Below, one piece after another: positions 18,410 through 26,766 of a stretch of DNA of 64,000 nt (the first letter of the stretch is position 1; every line of letters begins with the position of its first letter). The position numbers and the translations under genes were made by a program. Source of the DNA: Sphingobacterium paludis (GTDB lineage: Bacteria; Bacteroidota; Bacteroidia; Sphingobacteriales; Sphingobacteriaceae); NCBI RefSeq assembly GCF_004364125.1, contig NZ_SNZV01000012.1, forward strand, positions 40,926 through 104,925, given 5' to 3'. The notes under the pieces were generated by a model. That model ran no database searches. It saw only the letters and a program-made list of their open reading frames with translations, and was not told where the DNA came from.

Positions 18410-18792
18410 AAAGATAACCAGGAAGGAAGCTATGACTAAGCTTCCTTCCTGATACGGTTTACCACGCCCCGCCCCTCTCTCCGACACGCATCTACGATAC
18501 AACGAAAACGCCACTGTCCAAAGCGATCACCCAATACAAGCGCCTCCCGCAACGAACAAAAACGATCGTCGCAGCACGAAAAGGATATTTTATCCCCATT
18601 TTAACGCGCCCCTTAGTTTCCATGCTAAAATTTTTATAGGTGATCGTTAACGAACGTAGCGAAATCGTATAACGATAGCTGGCCGCTATCTTAAAAAATA
18701 TAACGAGCCCGCTGTTAATAAAGAGTTCTAAAAAAAATTAGATAAATTTTAAATAGGCTCTTAGTATTATTTATTAAATTTAGCGCTTGTAG
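18410..18792. other. 383-bp gene-free region after yebC
   Basis: It holds the hairpin at 18420-18450, a 10-bp palindrome TCGTTAACGA at 18644-18653, and GATAGC/GCTATC arms around 18674-18690. No plausible gene was found; a 70-codon frame on the minus strand overlaps yebC and looks like noise. Confidence 0.5.
18420..18450. terminator. 12-bp perfect hairpin after yebC
   Basis: AGGAAGGAAGCT at 18420-18431 is exactly complementary to 18439-18450 with a 7-nt loop, 11 nt past the yebC stop. No T-tract follows on the plus strand, so it is either a Rho-dependent/processing end or a stabilising hairpin. Confidence 0.5.
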
Positions 18793-19953
18793 ATGATGAC
18801 ATTTGAGGATTTTTTCGCAAAAAAAAGGATAGACATTTCGCTGCTGCAGGCTAATGAGCACTCTTTATATGAAGAGTTTAGGCTTCATTATGCCCAAATG
18901 GGCGAAAAGAGCTTTGACCATACGAAAAAGTTTTGGTTCAATAACCTGCGAAAAAAATACCTTTTGCTGGAGGAAGAAACAGATACCAAACCGTCCGGGC
19001 AAACCAAATCGGAAGCAGACGGATCACATGCAGCCTCCCCCGAGACGGTATACAACCCGGCTGGTTTTAAGAAATCAACATCAGCGGCGGCAAAAGATCC
19101 CGCGGCCAACGACCAAGAGAAAGCGGTTTCCGATACCATACAGCCGAAACCTGCCTTTAAATCTCGCTTCAAGGCCAATGTAAAAGAGAAAGAAACCGAA
19201 AATAACGAGTCAGGCACAACGAAGCCGCTAGACTTAGCAGATAATACAACAGAAACACCAGCCAGCAAGCCTGCAGGATTTAAGCCACGCTTCAAAGCAG
19301 GCGTAACGAAGCCGGCCGACGAACAGCCGCAAACGCCGAAGCGCGAAGAGGCTAAAGATGAACATAATGCAACAGAAACACCAGCCAGTAAGCCTGCAGG
19401 ATTTAAGCCACGCTTCAAAGCAGGCGTAACGAAGCCGGCCGACGAACAGCCGCAAACGCCGAAGCGCGAAGAGCTTAAAGAAGAACATAATGCAACGGAA
19501 ACTCCGGCCAGCAAGCCTGCAGGATTTAAGCCACGCTTCAAAGCTGGCATAACAAAGCCGGCCGACGAACAGCCGCAAACGCCGAAGCGCGAAGAGCCTA
19601 AGGAAGAACATAACGCAACGGAAACTCCGGCCAGCAAGCCTTCAGGATTCAAGCCACGCTTCAAAGCAGGCGTTACAAAGCCAGCCGACGAACAACCGCA
19701 AACGCCGAAGCGCGAAGAGCCTAAAGAAGAAGATAATGCAGCGGAAACTCCAGCTAGCAAGCCTGCAGGTTTCAAGCCACGCTTCAAAGCAGGCGTTACA
19801 AAACCGGCCGACGAGCAGCCCCAAACGCCGAAGCGCGAAGAGCCTAAAGAAGAAGATAATGCAACGGAAACTCCGGCCAGCAAGCCTGCAGGATTTAAGC
19901 CACGCTTCAAAGCAGGCGTAACAAAAAACAAACCTACTGACGATAATCAGTAG
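18793..19953 (+). CDS. 41-residue tandem-repeat protein, function unknown
   Basis: A 386-residue protein with no assignable function. Residues 1-60 (opening TFEDFFAKKRIDISLL, then EKSFDHTKKFWFNNLRKKYLL) look like a small folded helical domain. A Ser/Ala/Lys-rich linker with a degenerate KPAFKSRFKA copy follows. From residue 153 to the end there are six units of 41 residues built on ETPASKPAGFKPRFKAGVTK and PADEQPQTPKREE. The sixth is cut after VTK, and the protein ends NKPTDDNQ. The tail is K/P/E-rich and surely disordered. No signal peptide or membrane segment; probably cytoplasmic. Two adjacent ATGs (18793, 18796) are possible. The repeats also keep a long minus-strand frame open, which is an artefact. 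Confidence 0.8.
   Translation: MMTFEDFFAKKRIDISLLQANEHSLYEEFRLHYAQMGEKSFDHTKKFWFNNLRKKYLLLEEETDTKPSGQTKSEADGSHAASPETVYNPAGFKKSTSAAAKDPAANDQEKAVSDTIQPKPAFKSRFKANVKEKETENNESGTTKPLDLADNTTETPASKPAGFKPRFKAGVTKPADEQPQTPKREEAKDEHNATETPASKPAGFKPRFKAGVTKPADEQPQTPKREELKEEHNATETPASKPAGFKPRFKAGITKPADEQPQTPKREEPKEEHNATETPASKPSGFKPRFKAGVTKPADEQPQTPKREEPKEEDNAAETPASKPAGFKPRFKAGVTKPADEQPQTPKREEPKEEDNATETPASKPAGFKPRFKAGVTKNKPTDDNQ
19249..19932 (+). repeat. in-frame 123-bp tandem repeats, six units
   Basis: Units begin at 19249, 19372, 19495, 19618, 19741 and 19864, each exactly 123 bp after the previous one; the last is partial. Units are nearly identical except at the linker, which changes stepwise from EAKDEHNA through ELKEEHNA and EPKEEHNA to EPKEEDNA. 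This suggests growth by slippage or unequal recombination with later substitutions. Confidence 0.95.
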
Positions 19954-19995
19954 GAATAACGTAAAAATCAGCTATCAACAATTAATATTTGAATT

Positions 19996-20739
19996 ATGTT
20001 AAAGGAAGAAAGACAAGCTTATATCATTCACCAAATAAACTTACATAACAAGGTTTTATCATCCGATTTAAGTGTGCAATTGAACGTTTCGGAAGATACC
20101 ATACGGCGTGATTTAAACGAACTTGCCGAAAACGGTCAAGTCTTAAAAGTCTACGGTGGAGCGTTGTCTAAGTCCTTTCAATTCCCTTTTCAAGAAGGTA
20201 ATGTTTATGCGAAAGAATCCAAGAAAGACATTGCTAAAAAAGCTATTTCCTTGATACAAAGCGGGATGACGGTACTCGTAGGTGGTGGCACCACGATGAT
20301 TGAGCTGGCACGACTCGTTCCGAATGAAGTGCAATGCACATTCTTTACGATCAGCCCATTGGTAGCGCTTGAGCTCGCGGAAAAAGAAAATATTGATGTG
20401 ATTCTGCTTGGTGGAAAGCTTTCCAGGAATACAAATATCGTGACGGGAGCGCAAGTTATTAACGAGCTTTCCGATTTACGCGTAGACTTATGCTTGCTGG
20501 GAACAAACAGTTTATCCCTTGATGAGGGAATAACAGATTCCGATTGGGAAGTCGTTCAAATTAAGCGTGCCATGATCAAATGTTCTAAAAACCTCGCCAT
20601 CTTAAGCATTACTGAAAAACTGAATTCCAATCAAAAGATGCGCGTCGCCCCGTTGAGGGATGTTTCCTATTTGGTTACAGACCTTGATCCAAGTCATCCG
20701 AAATTGACTGAATTTGCCAAACAAATTCAAGTGATATAA
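19996..20739 (+). CDS. DeoR/GlpR family transcriptional regulator
   Basis: A 247-residue sugar-metabolism-type repressor. The N-terminal winged helix (LNVSEDTIRRDLNELAENGQVL) is the DeoR signature. The C-terminal DeoRC sensor has the phosphosugar-binding block VGGGTTMIELARLVP and the later LLGGKLSRNTNIVTG. No sugar enzyme lies next to it, so the effector is unknown. A near -7 match (AATATTTG) ends 5 nt before the ATG. The gene abuts the CapA-like gene tail to tail with no spacer. Confidence 0.92.
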   Translation: MLKEERQAYIIHQINLHNKVLSSDLSVQLNVSEDTIRRDLNELAENGQVLKVYGGALSKSFQFPFQEGNVYAKESKKDIAKKAISLIQSGMTVLVGGGTTMIELARLVPNEVQCTFFTISPLVALELAEKENIDVILLGGKLSRNTNIVTGAQVINELSDLRVDLCLLGTNSLSLDEGITDSDWEVVQIKRAMIKCSKNLAILSITEKLNSNQKMRVAPLRDVSYLVTDLDPSHPKLTEFAKQIQVI

Positions 20740-21840
20740 CTATTTTCTCCTTCGGAGTTTCCGGATTGCTCGGCGGGCAATCCAGAAATTACTTTCGATT
20801 TCCATATTGTGCCACAACAGGCTGTAGTCTACCTCCCTATTAAACAACAGCCTTTTGATATGTTTTGCGAGGGCTTTAAGCGAAAAACCGGATAGACCAT
20901 TAAACGGTTTTGCATAGTAGTGCTGATGATGGCGCTGCCATTGATCGATGGCTATGTTATTTACATCCCTGCTATAGCTTACCTCGTCACGCAGCTTTTC
21001 ATTTACACCGTTCAGCAGCAAAATCGTTTCCTCGGAAGATTTTAACGAAACAGTCGTATCGTTCTTAAGCGTCAGACGGAGCACTGCTTGCTGGATTTGA
21101 CCTTGTTCAACCGTGACCTGCAGGAGCGCTCCCGTCCTCCAGGCTAAGGTATCCAGGATTCCATCAAAATAGAAATTTCCTAAACTATAGACAATATGCT
21201 TTCCCTTATACATTTCTTGTCCTTGGACCACGTGCGGATGGTGCGCGATGACGATATCGGCACCATAGTCAATCAACTCCCGGTATCTATCCCGCCATTC
21301 GGGAATCGGTATATCCACCATTTCTACGCCTGCATGCACCTGCACCATAAGAATATCTACCTGCTGTTTATAACGGGTCAGATCGGTGTTCACCCGCGGA
21401 TGGTTAACCCAAGCATAACCTTGGCTACGGTCTCCGTTTAGCGCGCCATACCCATTTTCAGCATAGGCGAGAAATCCGTACCGTGTATTATCAATAGTTT
21501 TAACAACCAAACCATAAGCTTGCTCTTCCGTTCCAACGCCAATTACGTCGTCGCCAAAGGCATGTTTGGTTTCCTGCATAGCATCACGACCATAATCCAA
21601 AATATGGTTGTTCGCCATAGCAAAAAGGTTGAAGCCCAAATTGCGCAACCAAACCGGGGCTTCCTTACGTTGCTGTATAGCGGGGCCTGTTTTCAGCTCT
21701 GGAGATCCAATGCCAGCCAACGGCGCCTCGACGTTGCAACAGCAAATATGTTGCTCAGCAACCAAGGCTTGCAACTCCGTTGAAAACGAAGGCTCCGATT
21801 GCAGGACAACATCGCCTACAAAAAGTAATTTATGCTGCAT
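20740..21840 (-). CDS. CapA family metallophosphatase-fold protein
   Basis: A 366-residue protein of the CapA/PgsA family, named for poly-gamma-glutamate capsule synthesis. It has the opening LLFVGDVVL, the ANNHILDYG loop and AHHPHVVQG, which are conserved metal-binding motifs of the metallophosphoesterase fold. No signal peptide or membrane helix is evident, unlike some CapA proteins, so it may work in the cytoplasm on polysaccharide precursors. I take ATG 21840 because it fits the LLFVGD start; a longer frame begins at 21864. It overlaps the asparagine-synthase-like gene by 11 nt. Confidence 0.85.
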   Translation of the reverse strand: MQHKLLFVGDVVLQSEPSFSTELQALVAEQHICCCNVEAPLAGIGSPELKTGPAIQQRKEAPVWLRNLGFNLFAMANNHILDYGRDAMQETKHAFGDDVIGVGTEEQAYGLVVKTIDNTRYGFLAYAENGYGALNGDRSQGYAWVNHPRVNTDLTRYKQQVDILMVQVHAGVEMVDIPIPEWRDRYRELIDYGADIVIAHHPHVVQGQEMYKGKHIVYSLGNFYFDGILDTLAWRTGALLQVTVEQGQIQQAVLRLTLKNDTTVSLKSSEETILLLNGVNEKLRDEVSYSRDVNNIAIDQWQRHHQHYYAKPFNGLSGFSLKALAKHIKRLLFNREVDYSLLWHNMEIESNFWIARRAIRKLRRRK

Positions 21841-23191
21841 TTCTTCTTCGTAACATGATTTCAATGGGCTTAATGGTTATGTAAGCGAAATACGCTTTCA
21901 ACAAGCCGTTTTTAAATCCGGCCATCTTCATCAACTCCTTTACCTTAGGCGTGTGCATCAATTGCTGAAAGAATCTTTCCTTTTTACCGATGGTCGAAAT
22001 TCGATCATTAATCCAGTTCAAGTAAGCCGGCTTCATAACCTCTTTCAGCACATCTACTTGAAGGGGCTCCAACGGTGTATGCATCAATGCATAATAATTT
22101 AAGGAGTTTTGGTAGGTATAGCTATGCTGCTCCTCTTCAAACAATACACCGTTTGATTTGAAGAAGTCGCGTTGCCATTGTCTATTGGCTTTCCTATCCG
22201 CTGGAAGATTCAGCATCGCTAAAGCGATATCTTCCTCTAGAAAAGGCGAATATCCCGGAAAACCGTAGACAGAAGGCACCTTGATCAAGTACTGCAAGAG
22301 CATCATTTTTGTTCGCATAGCCGTAATGATTCTATATTCTGGAGCCTGCAGATAATCTTGCTGTTTTTCGAATATCGGTTCCACTAGCGATGTATAATCT
22401 ACCCCCGTAGCAAGCGAGGATTCTGCGCTCATACCATGTGTATAGCCCAATTTAAGATACGATTGCGGGTCGAGAATTGGCGGCACATCAACAGCTCCGG
22501 CCCATGCATCGCCGATGATGCCGCTCAACAAGTGAAGTCGCCGTTGATTTTCCATTTCGGCAATGGAACCATAAAATTCCATATGATAGGTGCCAGAAGC
22601 GCCTACCGATGGGCCAAAAATGTCATACCAGTCCTGCACATAATTATTGAATTTCCCCAGGTCGACGCGCCTCCAATATGTGCCGATTTTTTTGGACAGA
22701 GCGGCTGCATACACCGCCTCCCTCGACAGGTTTTGGTTGAATGATGTGCCATACGTGTATGAGCGGATCCTGCTCTTGTCATGCAACAAAACATTCAGCA
22801 ACCGCGAATCAAAACCACCACTCGTCGGAATGAGAATATCTTCTTCGAAATTGCTGCTCCACGTATTTATGGAATTCGAAAGCATCGATAAAACATCATC
22901 CTCATGGCTTTTCACGCCAATTTTACGAAGAGCATCGTCGTCCTGACGCTTCACCTCTAATTTCCCCCCCTCGAGGTGCAAGGTCTCATTCGGGAGAAGG
23001 TATTTGACTTGTTTAATGGGCGTGCGGCCAAAAACGCAGTAGCCGTAGTCCAGATACGCGGACAGGCCCTTCATATCTATTTGCAGGCGGCTATAGTCTA
23101 TTACCTCCTCCATGGAAGTACTGTGCTTGCCAGTAAGCTCATTATAAAAAATCGTCTCGTATCCTACCCAATTGCCCTTTGCAACTTCCAT
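21830..23191 (-). CDS. asparagine-synthase-like protein of the polysaccharide block
   Basis: A 453-residue relative of AsnB. The synthetase half has the ATP-pyrophosphatase loop IPTSGGFDSRLL (S124-GGFDS129), which would adenylate a carboxylate. The N-terminal half resembles the glutaminase scaffold, but the protein begins MEVAKGNWVG, so the conserved N-terminal catalytic cysteine is absent. It probably uses free ammonia or another amine. The context suggests amidation of a sugar acid or another capsule/O-antigen component. A lasso-peptide cyclase is a distant alternative, but no precursor or protease gene is near. It starts 3 nt after the flippase stop. Confidence 0.8.
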   Translation of the reverse strand: MEVAKGNWVGYETIFYNELTGKHSTSMEEVIDYSRLQIDMKGLSAYLDYGYCVFGRTPIKQVKYLLPNETLHLEGGKLEVKRQDDDALRKIGVKSHEDDVLSMLSNSINTWSSNFEEDILIPTSGGFDSRLLNVLLHDKSRIRSYTYGTSFNQNLSREAVYAAALSKKIGTYWRRVDLGKFNNYVQDWYDIFGPSVGASGTYHMEFYGSIAEMENQRRLHLLSGIIGDAWAGAVDVPPILDPQSYLKLGYTHGMSAESSLATGVDYTSLVEPIFEKQQDYLQAPEYRIITAMRTKMMLLQYLIKVPSVYGFPGYSPFLEEDIALAMLNLPADRKANRQWQRDFFKSNGVLFEEEQHSYTYQNSLNYYALMHTPLEPLQVDVLKEVMKPAYLNWINDRISTIGKKERFFQQLMHTPKVKELMKMAGFKNGLLKAYFAYITIKPIEIMLRRRNAA

Positions 23192-23194
23192 TAT

Positions 23195-24646
23195 TTATTT
23201 CTTTGTTAATTTACGTTTGCCCATTGCTAACAATTCGATCCAAATTTCGTTTCTTCCCACATGATTGCCCGCAAGGTATACCATGGCGAATATAAGGCTT
23301 TGCAGGGACAGCATGATGAGGTCGTGCATATTCGGAAAGAAATGTGGAACGAGTAGCGCCGCACCAAATGCCATCACGCTTATCAAGAAGCTAACGGATA
23401 AATCGCCTAGCTGTCGAAAAAAGTGATAACCATAAATCTTTCCGCTGAAGATTGTACTGACGCAATAGAATGCTATTCGAATACCAATCTGTCCGAATAT
23501 AATATACAGGATTCCAAACTTGAACGTAGCCAATAACACCGCAACTGCAGCAGATATCTTTATCACCTCCAACCACAAGGTATAATCCGACTTCCCCTTT
23601 ATATTCAAAAAGTTGACATTGAGATCTGTCAAGGAAATGAATAGGCCTGCGAAACACAATAATTGAAAATAAAATATCGAGGCATTCCATTTCGCCGACA
23701 GGAAATAGGTAAAAGCAGGCTCGGCAACGGCTATTGCACAAAGACTAACCGGAAACAGCACGAAGCCCAACGTCTTCATGGACTTACGGCAAGCGTTTAA
23801 AAAACGAGGATAGTCGTCTTGTATGGGCGTAAGCGTGGAGAGTGTCGTTCCTTGGATAACAGAAGAGATCAGCATATTAGGCGTTTCGCCCCACTTGTTG
23901 GCCTGCAGGTAGAACCCTGTTTCTGCGAGCGTAAAATGTTTCCCGATAAACGCATAGTAGCTTTGCGAAAACACCTTTCCCAACATACTGCCGAACATAA
24001 AAGAAAGAGAGAACCGAAGGTGTTTTTTGAGCACAGCAAACGAAAAGAACAGGCTTACTTTCCAATCGCCCCAAAGCCATAGCATACCTGTGCGGAAAGA
24101 GGAATAGAGAGGCGATTGGAGCAATATGGCCCACACGCCGAACCCCAAAAGCGCGAGAGAAACCACCGCTGTCCCCGAAAAGATGACGGCAAGCACATTG
24201 ATTCTGGCCGTTTGTTTGAAGGAAAAGTTCTTTAGCAACTTGACGTATTGGACAATACCAAAGGAATGGATAATAAGTTGCAGAAAGAGCACACGTGCAT
24301 ACAAAGCAAGTCCCCCAATCCCATTAAAGCGCTCCATGTAGGGAGCTGCAAAAAAAAGGATGCCATACAAAAGGATGCTCACAGCCAGATTAAAGACGAA
24401 CATCGTCGAGTATTCATTGTCTTCCACCTTCGGCGATCGAACGAGGGAGGTGGCTAATCCACTATCGACAAAGGTTGTTGCTACTGTGGTGAAGATGATA
24501 AGAACAGCCAATACGCCAAAATCATCAGGCGTAAGGATACGTGCGGTAATGATACCAACAATAGTGGTAACCAGCTGGTTCCCAAAACGGTCAATAGCAT
24601 TCCAAAACAATCCTTTCAGCGTATTTTGTTTGGTGTTCTCGCTCAT
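23195..24646 (-). CDS. polysaccharide flippase, MATE/MOP superfamily (Wzx-like)
   Basis: A 483-residue integral membrane protein with about 12-14 hydrophobic segments, starting after LFWNAIDRFGNQLVTTIVG. The PST/Wzx motif ARILTPDDFGVLA lies near the start. Such proteins carry lipid-linked oligosaccharides across the inner membrane during O-antigen or capsule assembly. It is the first gene of a minus-strand operon with the asparagine-synthase-like and CapA-like genes. Confidence 0.92.
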   Translation of the reverse strand: MSENTKQNTLKGLFWNAIDRFGNQLVTTIVGIITARILTPDDFGVLAVLIIFTTVATTFVDSGLATSLVRSPKVEDNEYSTMFVFNLAVSILLYGILFFAAPYMERFNGIGGLALYARVLFLQLIIHSFGIVQYVKLLKNFSFKQTARINVLAVIFSGTAVVSLALLGFGVWAILLQSPLYSSFRTGMLWLWGDWKVSLFFSFAVLKKHLRFSLSFMFGSMLGKVFSQSYYAFIGKHFTLAETGFYLQANKWGETPNMLISSVIQGTTLSTLTPIQDDYPRFLNACRKSMKTLGFVLFPVSLCAIAVAEPAFTYFLSAKWNASIFYFQLLCFAGLFISLTDLNVNFLNIKGKSDYTLWLEVIKISAAVAVLLATFKFGILYIIFGQIGIRIAFYCVSTIFSGKIYGYHFFRQLGDLSVSFLISVMAFGAALLVPHFFPNMHDLIMLSLQSLIFAMVYLAGNHVGRNEIWIELLAMGKRKLTKK

Positions 24647-24671
24647 GAAAAATCTTAGTCGAATAAGGTAA

Positions 24672-24679
24672 CAAAGATA
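24672..24679 (-). promoter_or_regulatory. -7 element (TATCTTTG) of the flippase operon
   Basis: An exact TAnnTTTG match on the minus strand, 25 nt before the flippase start at 24646. Confidence 0.5.
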
Positions 24680-24734
24680 TTAATTGAAAAGCTAGAAAAA
24701 GAGCAGAAAAGAATCCAAAGCGAGAATAACTTTT

Positions 24735-24742
24735 TATCTTTG
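24735..24742 (+). promoter_or_regulatory. -7 element (TATCTTTG) of the glycosyltransferase gene
   Basis: An exact match 19 nt before the ATG at 24762. It diverges from the flippase promoter 56 bp away, so the two units may be co-regulated. Confidence 0.5.
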
Positions 24743-24761
24743 GATTTAGGATCAGCATTAT

Positions 24762-25670
24762 ATGGCATCATTAGCGCCCATCGTATTATTTGTTTACAAC
24801 CGTCCCAAGCATACCCGGAAAACATTGGCGGCATTGGAGAAAAATCTTTTGGCGTCAAGCTCGCTACTCTTTATTATTTCAGATGCTCCGAAAAATGCAG
24901 ATGCGGTAGAAGCCGTAAACGAAGTTCGATCCATCATTCGTGAACCTTGGAATTTTAAGCACATCACCATCATGGAGCGCAACCGCAACTGGGGCCTTGC
25001 AGAAAATGTAATCGATGGGGTAACGAAAATCATCAATGAGTACGGTCAAATCATTGTTTTAGAGGACGATCTGGAAACATCTCCCTACGCGCTAACATAT
25101 TTTAACGATGCCCTTCTTCGCTACCAAGCAGAAGAAAGGGTGATGGAAATCAGCGGCTATATGTACCCCGTACAGCACCCCAAGAGATTACCAAAGTCAT
25201 TCTTTTTTCGTGTCGCCAACAGCTGGGGTTGGGCAACTTGGAAACGCGCATGGGATAAGTTTAATCCCGATATCGAGGCCTTGACGGATAATTTTGACCG
25301 GGCAGATATCAAACAGTTTAGTATCGAGCGGACTGAAAACTTTTGGAAGCAGGTGAAAGCTTATAAAGCCGGTAAGATCAATTCTTGGGCTATCCGTTGG
25401 TACTTGTCGGTATTTAATGCGCAGGGGCTCGTGCTTTATCCGCGAAATTCGATGGTGCAAAATATCGGTACAGATGGCTCCGGCACACATTCTGATCGCG
25501 ACAATGCATACCGTGTCGAGCTGGCGCAAAGCAAAATGAAATACTTCCCAAATGATATAGAGGAAAACAAAAAGGCTTACGAGGCCATCAAACAGTTTTA
25601 CGCGACGAGGAAAGGGTCTATTATGGAGCGCTTGGTTCGTTATGTCGAAAAAAAGTTGCGGAAAACCTAA
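24762..25670 (+). CDS. glycosyltransferase, GT-A fold
   Basis: A 302-residue putative sugar transferase of the polysaccharide block. It starts APIVLFVYNRPKHTRKTLAA, a typical GT-A nucleotide-sugar strand. The metal-binding acidic motif is IIVLEDDLETS. A downstream WGWATWKRAWDKF block resembles the acceptor loop of related enzymes. No membrane helix is obvious, so it is probably a cytoplasmic or membrane-face enzyme. The linkage and sugar cannot be told from sequence. It is divergent from the flippase. Confidence 0.82.
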   Translation: MASLAPIVLFVYNRPKHTRKTLAALEKNLLASSSLLFIISDAPKNADAVEAVNEVRSIIREPWNFKHITIMERNRNWGLAENVIDGVTKIINEYGQIIVLEDDLETSPYALTYFNDALLRYQAEERVMEISGYMYPVQHPKRLPKSFFFRVANSWGWATWKRAWDKFNPDIEALTDNFDRADIKQFSIERTENFWKQVKAYKAGKINSWAIRWYLSVFNAQGLVLYPRNSMVQNIGTDGSGTHSDRDNAYRVELAQSKMKYFPNDIEENKKAYEAIKQFYATRKGSIMERLVRYVEKKLRKT

Positions 25671-25682
25671 TGCAGATATTCG

Positions 25683-25690
25683 TATTTTTG
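25683..25690 (+). promoter_or_regulatory. -7 element (TATTTTTG) before the family 2 glycosyltransferase
   Basis: An exact match 17 nt before the ATG at 25708. It gives the second glycosyltransferase its own promoter in addition to read-through. Confidence 0.4.
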
Positions 25691-25707
25691 CAAACAAGGC
25701 TTTTTGC

Positions 25708-26466
25708 ATGACAAAATTTACACCCAAGGTTTCCATCATCACGATCGTATTTAACAATGCGCGGGATATCGAATTTACAATCAAATCAGTCGTTAAACAA
25801 AGCTACAGTAATGTGGAGTATATCGTGGTTGACGGCGCATCTACAGACGGCACCCTTGCCATTATAGATCGCTATGCGTCAGCTGTTGATCTTTTAATTT
25901 CAGAGAAGGACGAGGGCATCTATGATGCCATGAATAAAGGGCTGGCCGCAGCCACCGGCGATTACGTTTTATTTCTCAACTCGGGCGACGAGCTTTATGC
26001 TACCGACACCTTGGAGCGGGTTTTTTCAACAGAAATAGCTGCTGATATCTATTACGGAGAAACTAGGCTCGTTGATGAAGCGCGCCACGAAATTGGTGAT
26101 AGACGCCATAAAGCACCCCGTAATTTCAGCTGGCGATCCTTCAAATATGGCATGAATGTTTGCCATCAAGCGATCTACATAAAACGAAGCTTGACGGAAC
26201 CCTACGACAGAAGCTATCAGTTAAGCGCAGATATTGATTGGATTATCCGGGCGTCAAAAAAAGCACGAAAGATTGTTTTTGTGGATCGTTACGTAGCGAA
26301 ATACTTAGTGGGCGGCATGTCGCAAAAGCGGCATAAGCAAAGTCTACGGGAGCGCTATCAGATCTTCAAAAAATACTACGGCACTTTGCCAAATTTGATC
26401 AACCACGGAATTATTGCCCTTCGTTTACTTATATACCGTTTAAAGCATGGAAAAACCAGAGACTAA
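25708..26466 (+). CDS. family 2 glycosyltransferase
   Basis: A 252-residue inverting GT-A enzyme, starting KVSIITIVFNNARDIEFTIK. It has the DGASTDGT nucleotide-binding loop and the SGDE acidic motif in the DxD position, then KRHKQ-rich C-terminal residues. I start at ATG 25708, because a longer frame from 25642 would overlap the previous gene and add non-homologous residues. It likely adds one sugar in the same surface polysaccharide. It overlaps the DUF3820 gene by 20 nt. Confidence 0.85.
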   Translation: MTKFTPKVSIITIVFNNARDIEFTIKSVVKQSYSNVEYIVVDGASTDGTLAIIDRYASAVDLLISEKDEGIYDAMNKGLAAATGDYVLFLNSGDELYATDTLERVFSTEIAADIYYGETRLVDEARHEIGDRRHKAPRNFSWRSFKYGMNVCHQAIYIKRSLTEPYDRSYQLSADIDWIIRASKKARKIVFVDRYVAKYLVGGMSQKRHKQSLRERYQIFKKYYGTLPNLINHGIIALRLLIYRLKHGKTRD

Positions 26467-26683
26467 TCTGTTTGAACCGGCTCTGCTCATTGAGCTGGCG
26501 AACAGCAAAATGCCATTTGGAAAATACCAGGGCTGGTTGCTTTGCAACTTGCCAGAGCCCTATTTGGTATGGTTCCGCCAGAAAGGTTTTCCAAAGGGGA
26601 AATTGGGAACACAATTGGCAGCACTTCATGAAATTAAAATGAATGGCTTGGGCTATCTGCTGACGCCATTAATCAAAAAGTGA
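26447..26683 (+). CDS. DUF3820 family protein
   Basis: A 78-residue protein with the family pattern of a helical start, MPFGKYQGW and LPEPYLVWFRQKG. Members are small cytoplasmic proteins in many bacteria; the mechanism is unknown. The 20-nt overlap with the glycosyltransferase suggests coupled translation rather than a shared function. Confidence 0.85.
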   Translation: MEKPETNLFEPALLIELANSKMPFGKYQGWLLCNLPEPYLVWFRQKGFPKGKLGTQLAALHEIKMNGLGYLLTPLIKK

Positions 26684-26714
26684 TCGCCATCAATTTTAAA
26701 CAGCGCTTTTTTTG

Positions 26715-26722
26715 TACCTTTG
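26715..26722 (+). promoter_or_regulatory. -7 element (TACCTTTG) of trhO
   Basis: An exact TAnnTTTG match 44 nt before the trhO ATG. Confidence 0.55.
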
Positions 26723-26766
26723 CGACATTAATTTTTAAACATTAAACGCCGTTTGCAGCGGTATCA

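Noticed and set aside
18302..18514. A 70-codon minus-strand frame at the end of yebC
   Set aside because: It overlaps yebC in antisense, includes the hairpin and has no similarity to known small proteins.
19234..19824. Two further minus-strand frames of 125 and 60 codons within the repeat array
   Set aside because: They repeat the same 123-bp unit and are composition shadows.
18888..19931. A long minus-strand open frame of 347 codons across the repeat gene
   Set aside because: It is antisense to the 41-residue repeats and follows their period exactly; the frame stays open because of repeat composition, with no start or promoter of its own.
20740..24646. A lasso-peptide type biosynthetic cluster, since the AsnB-like protein resembles a cyclase
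   Set aside because: There is no precursor peptide, transglutaminase-like protease or B-protein gene nearby, and flippase plus glycosyltransferases point to polysaccharide.
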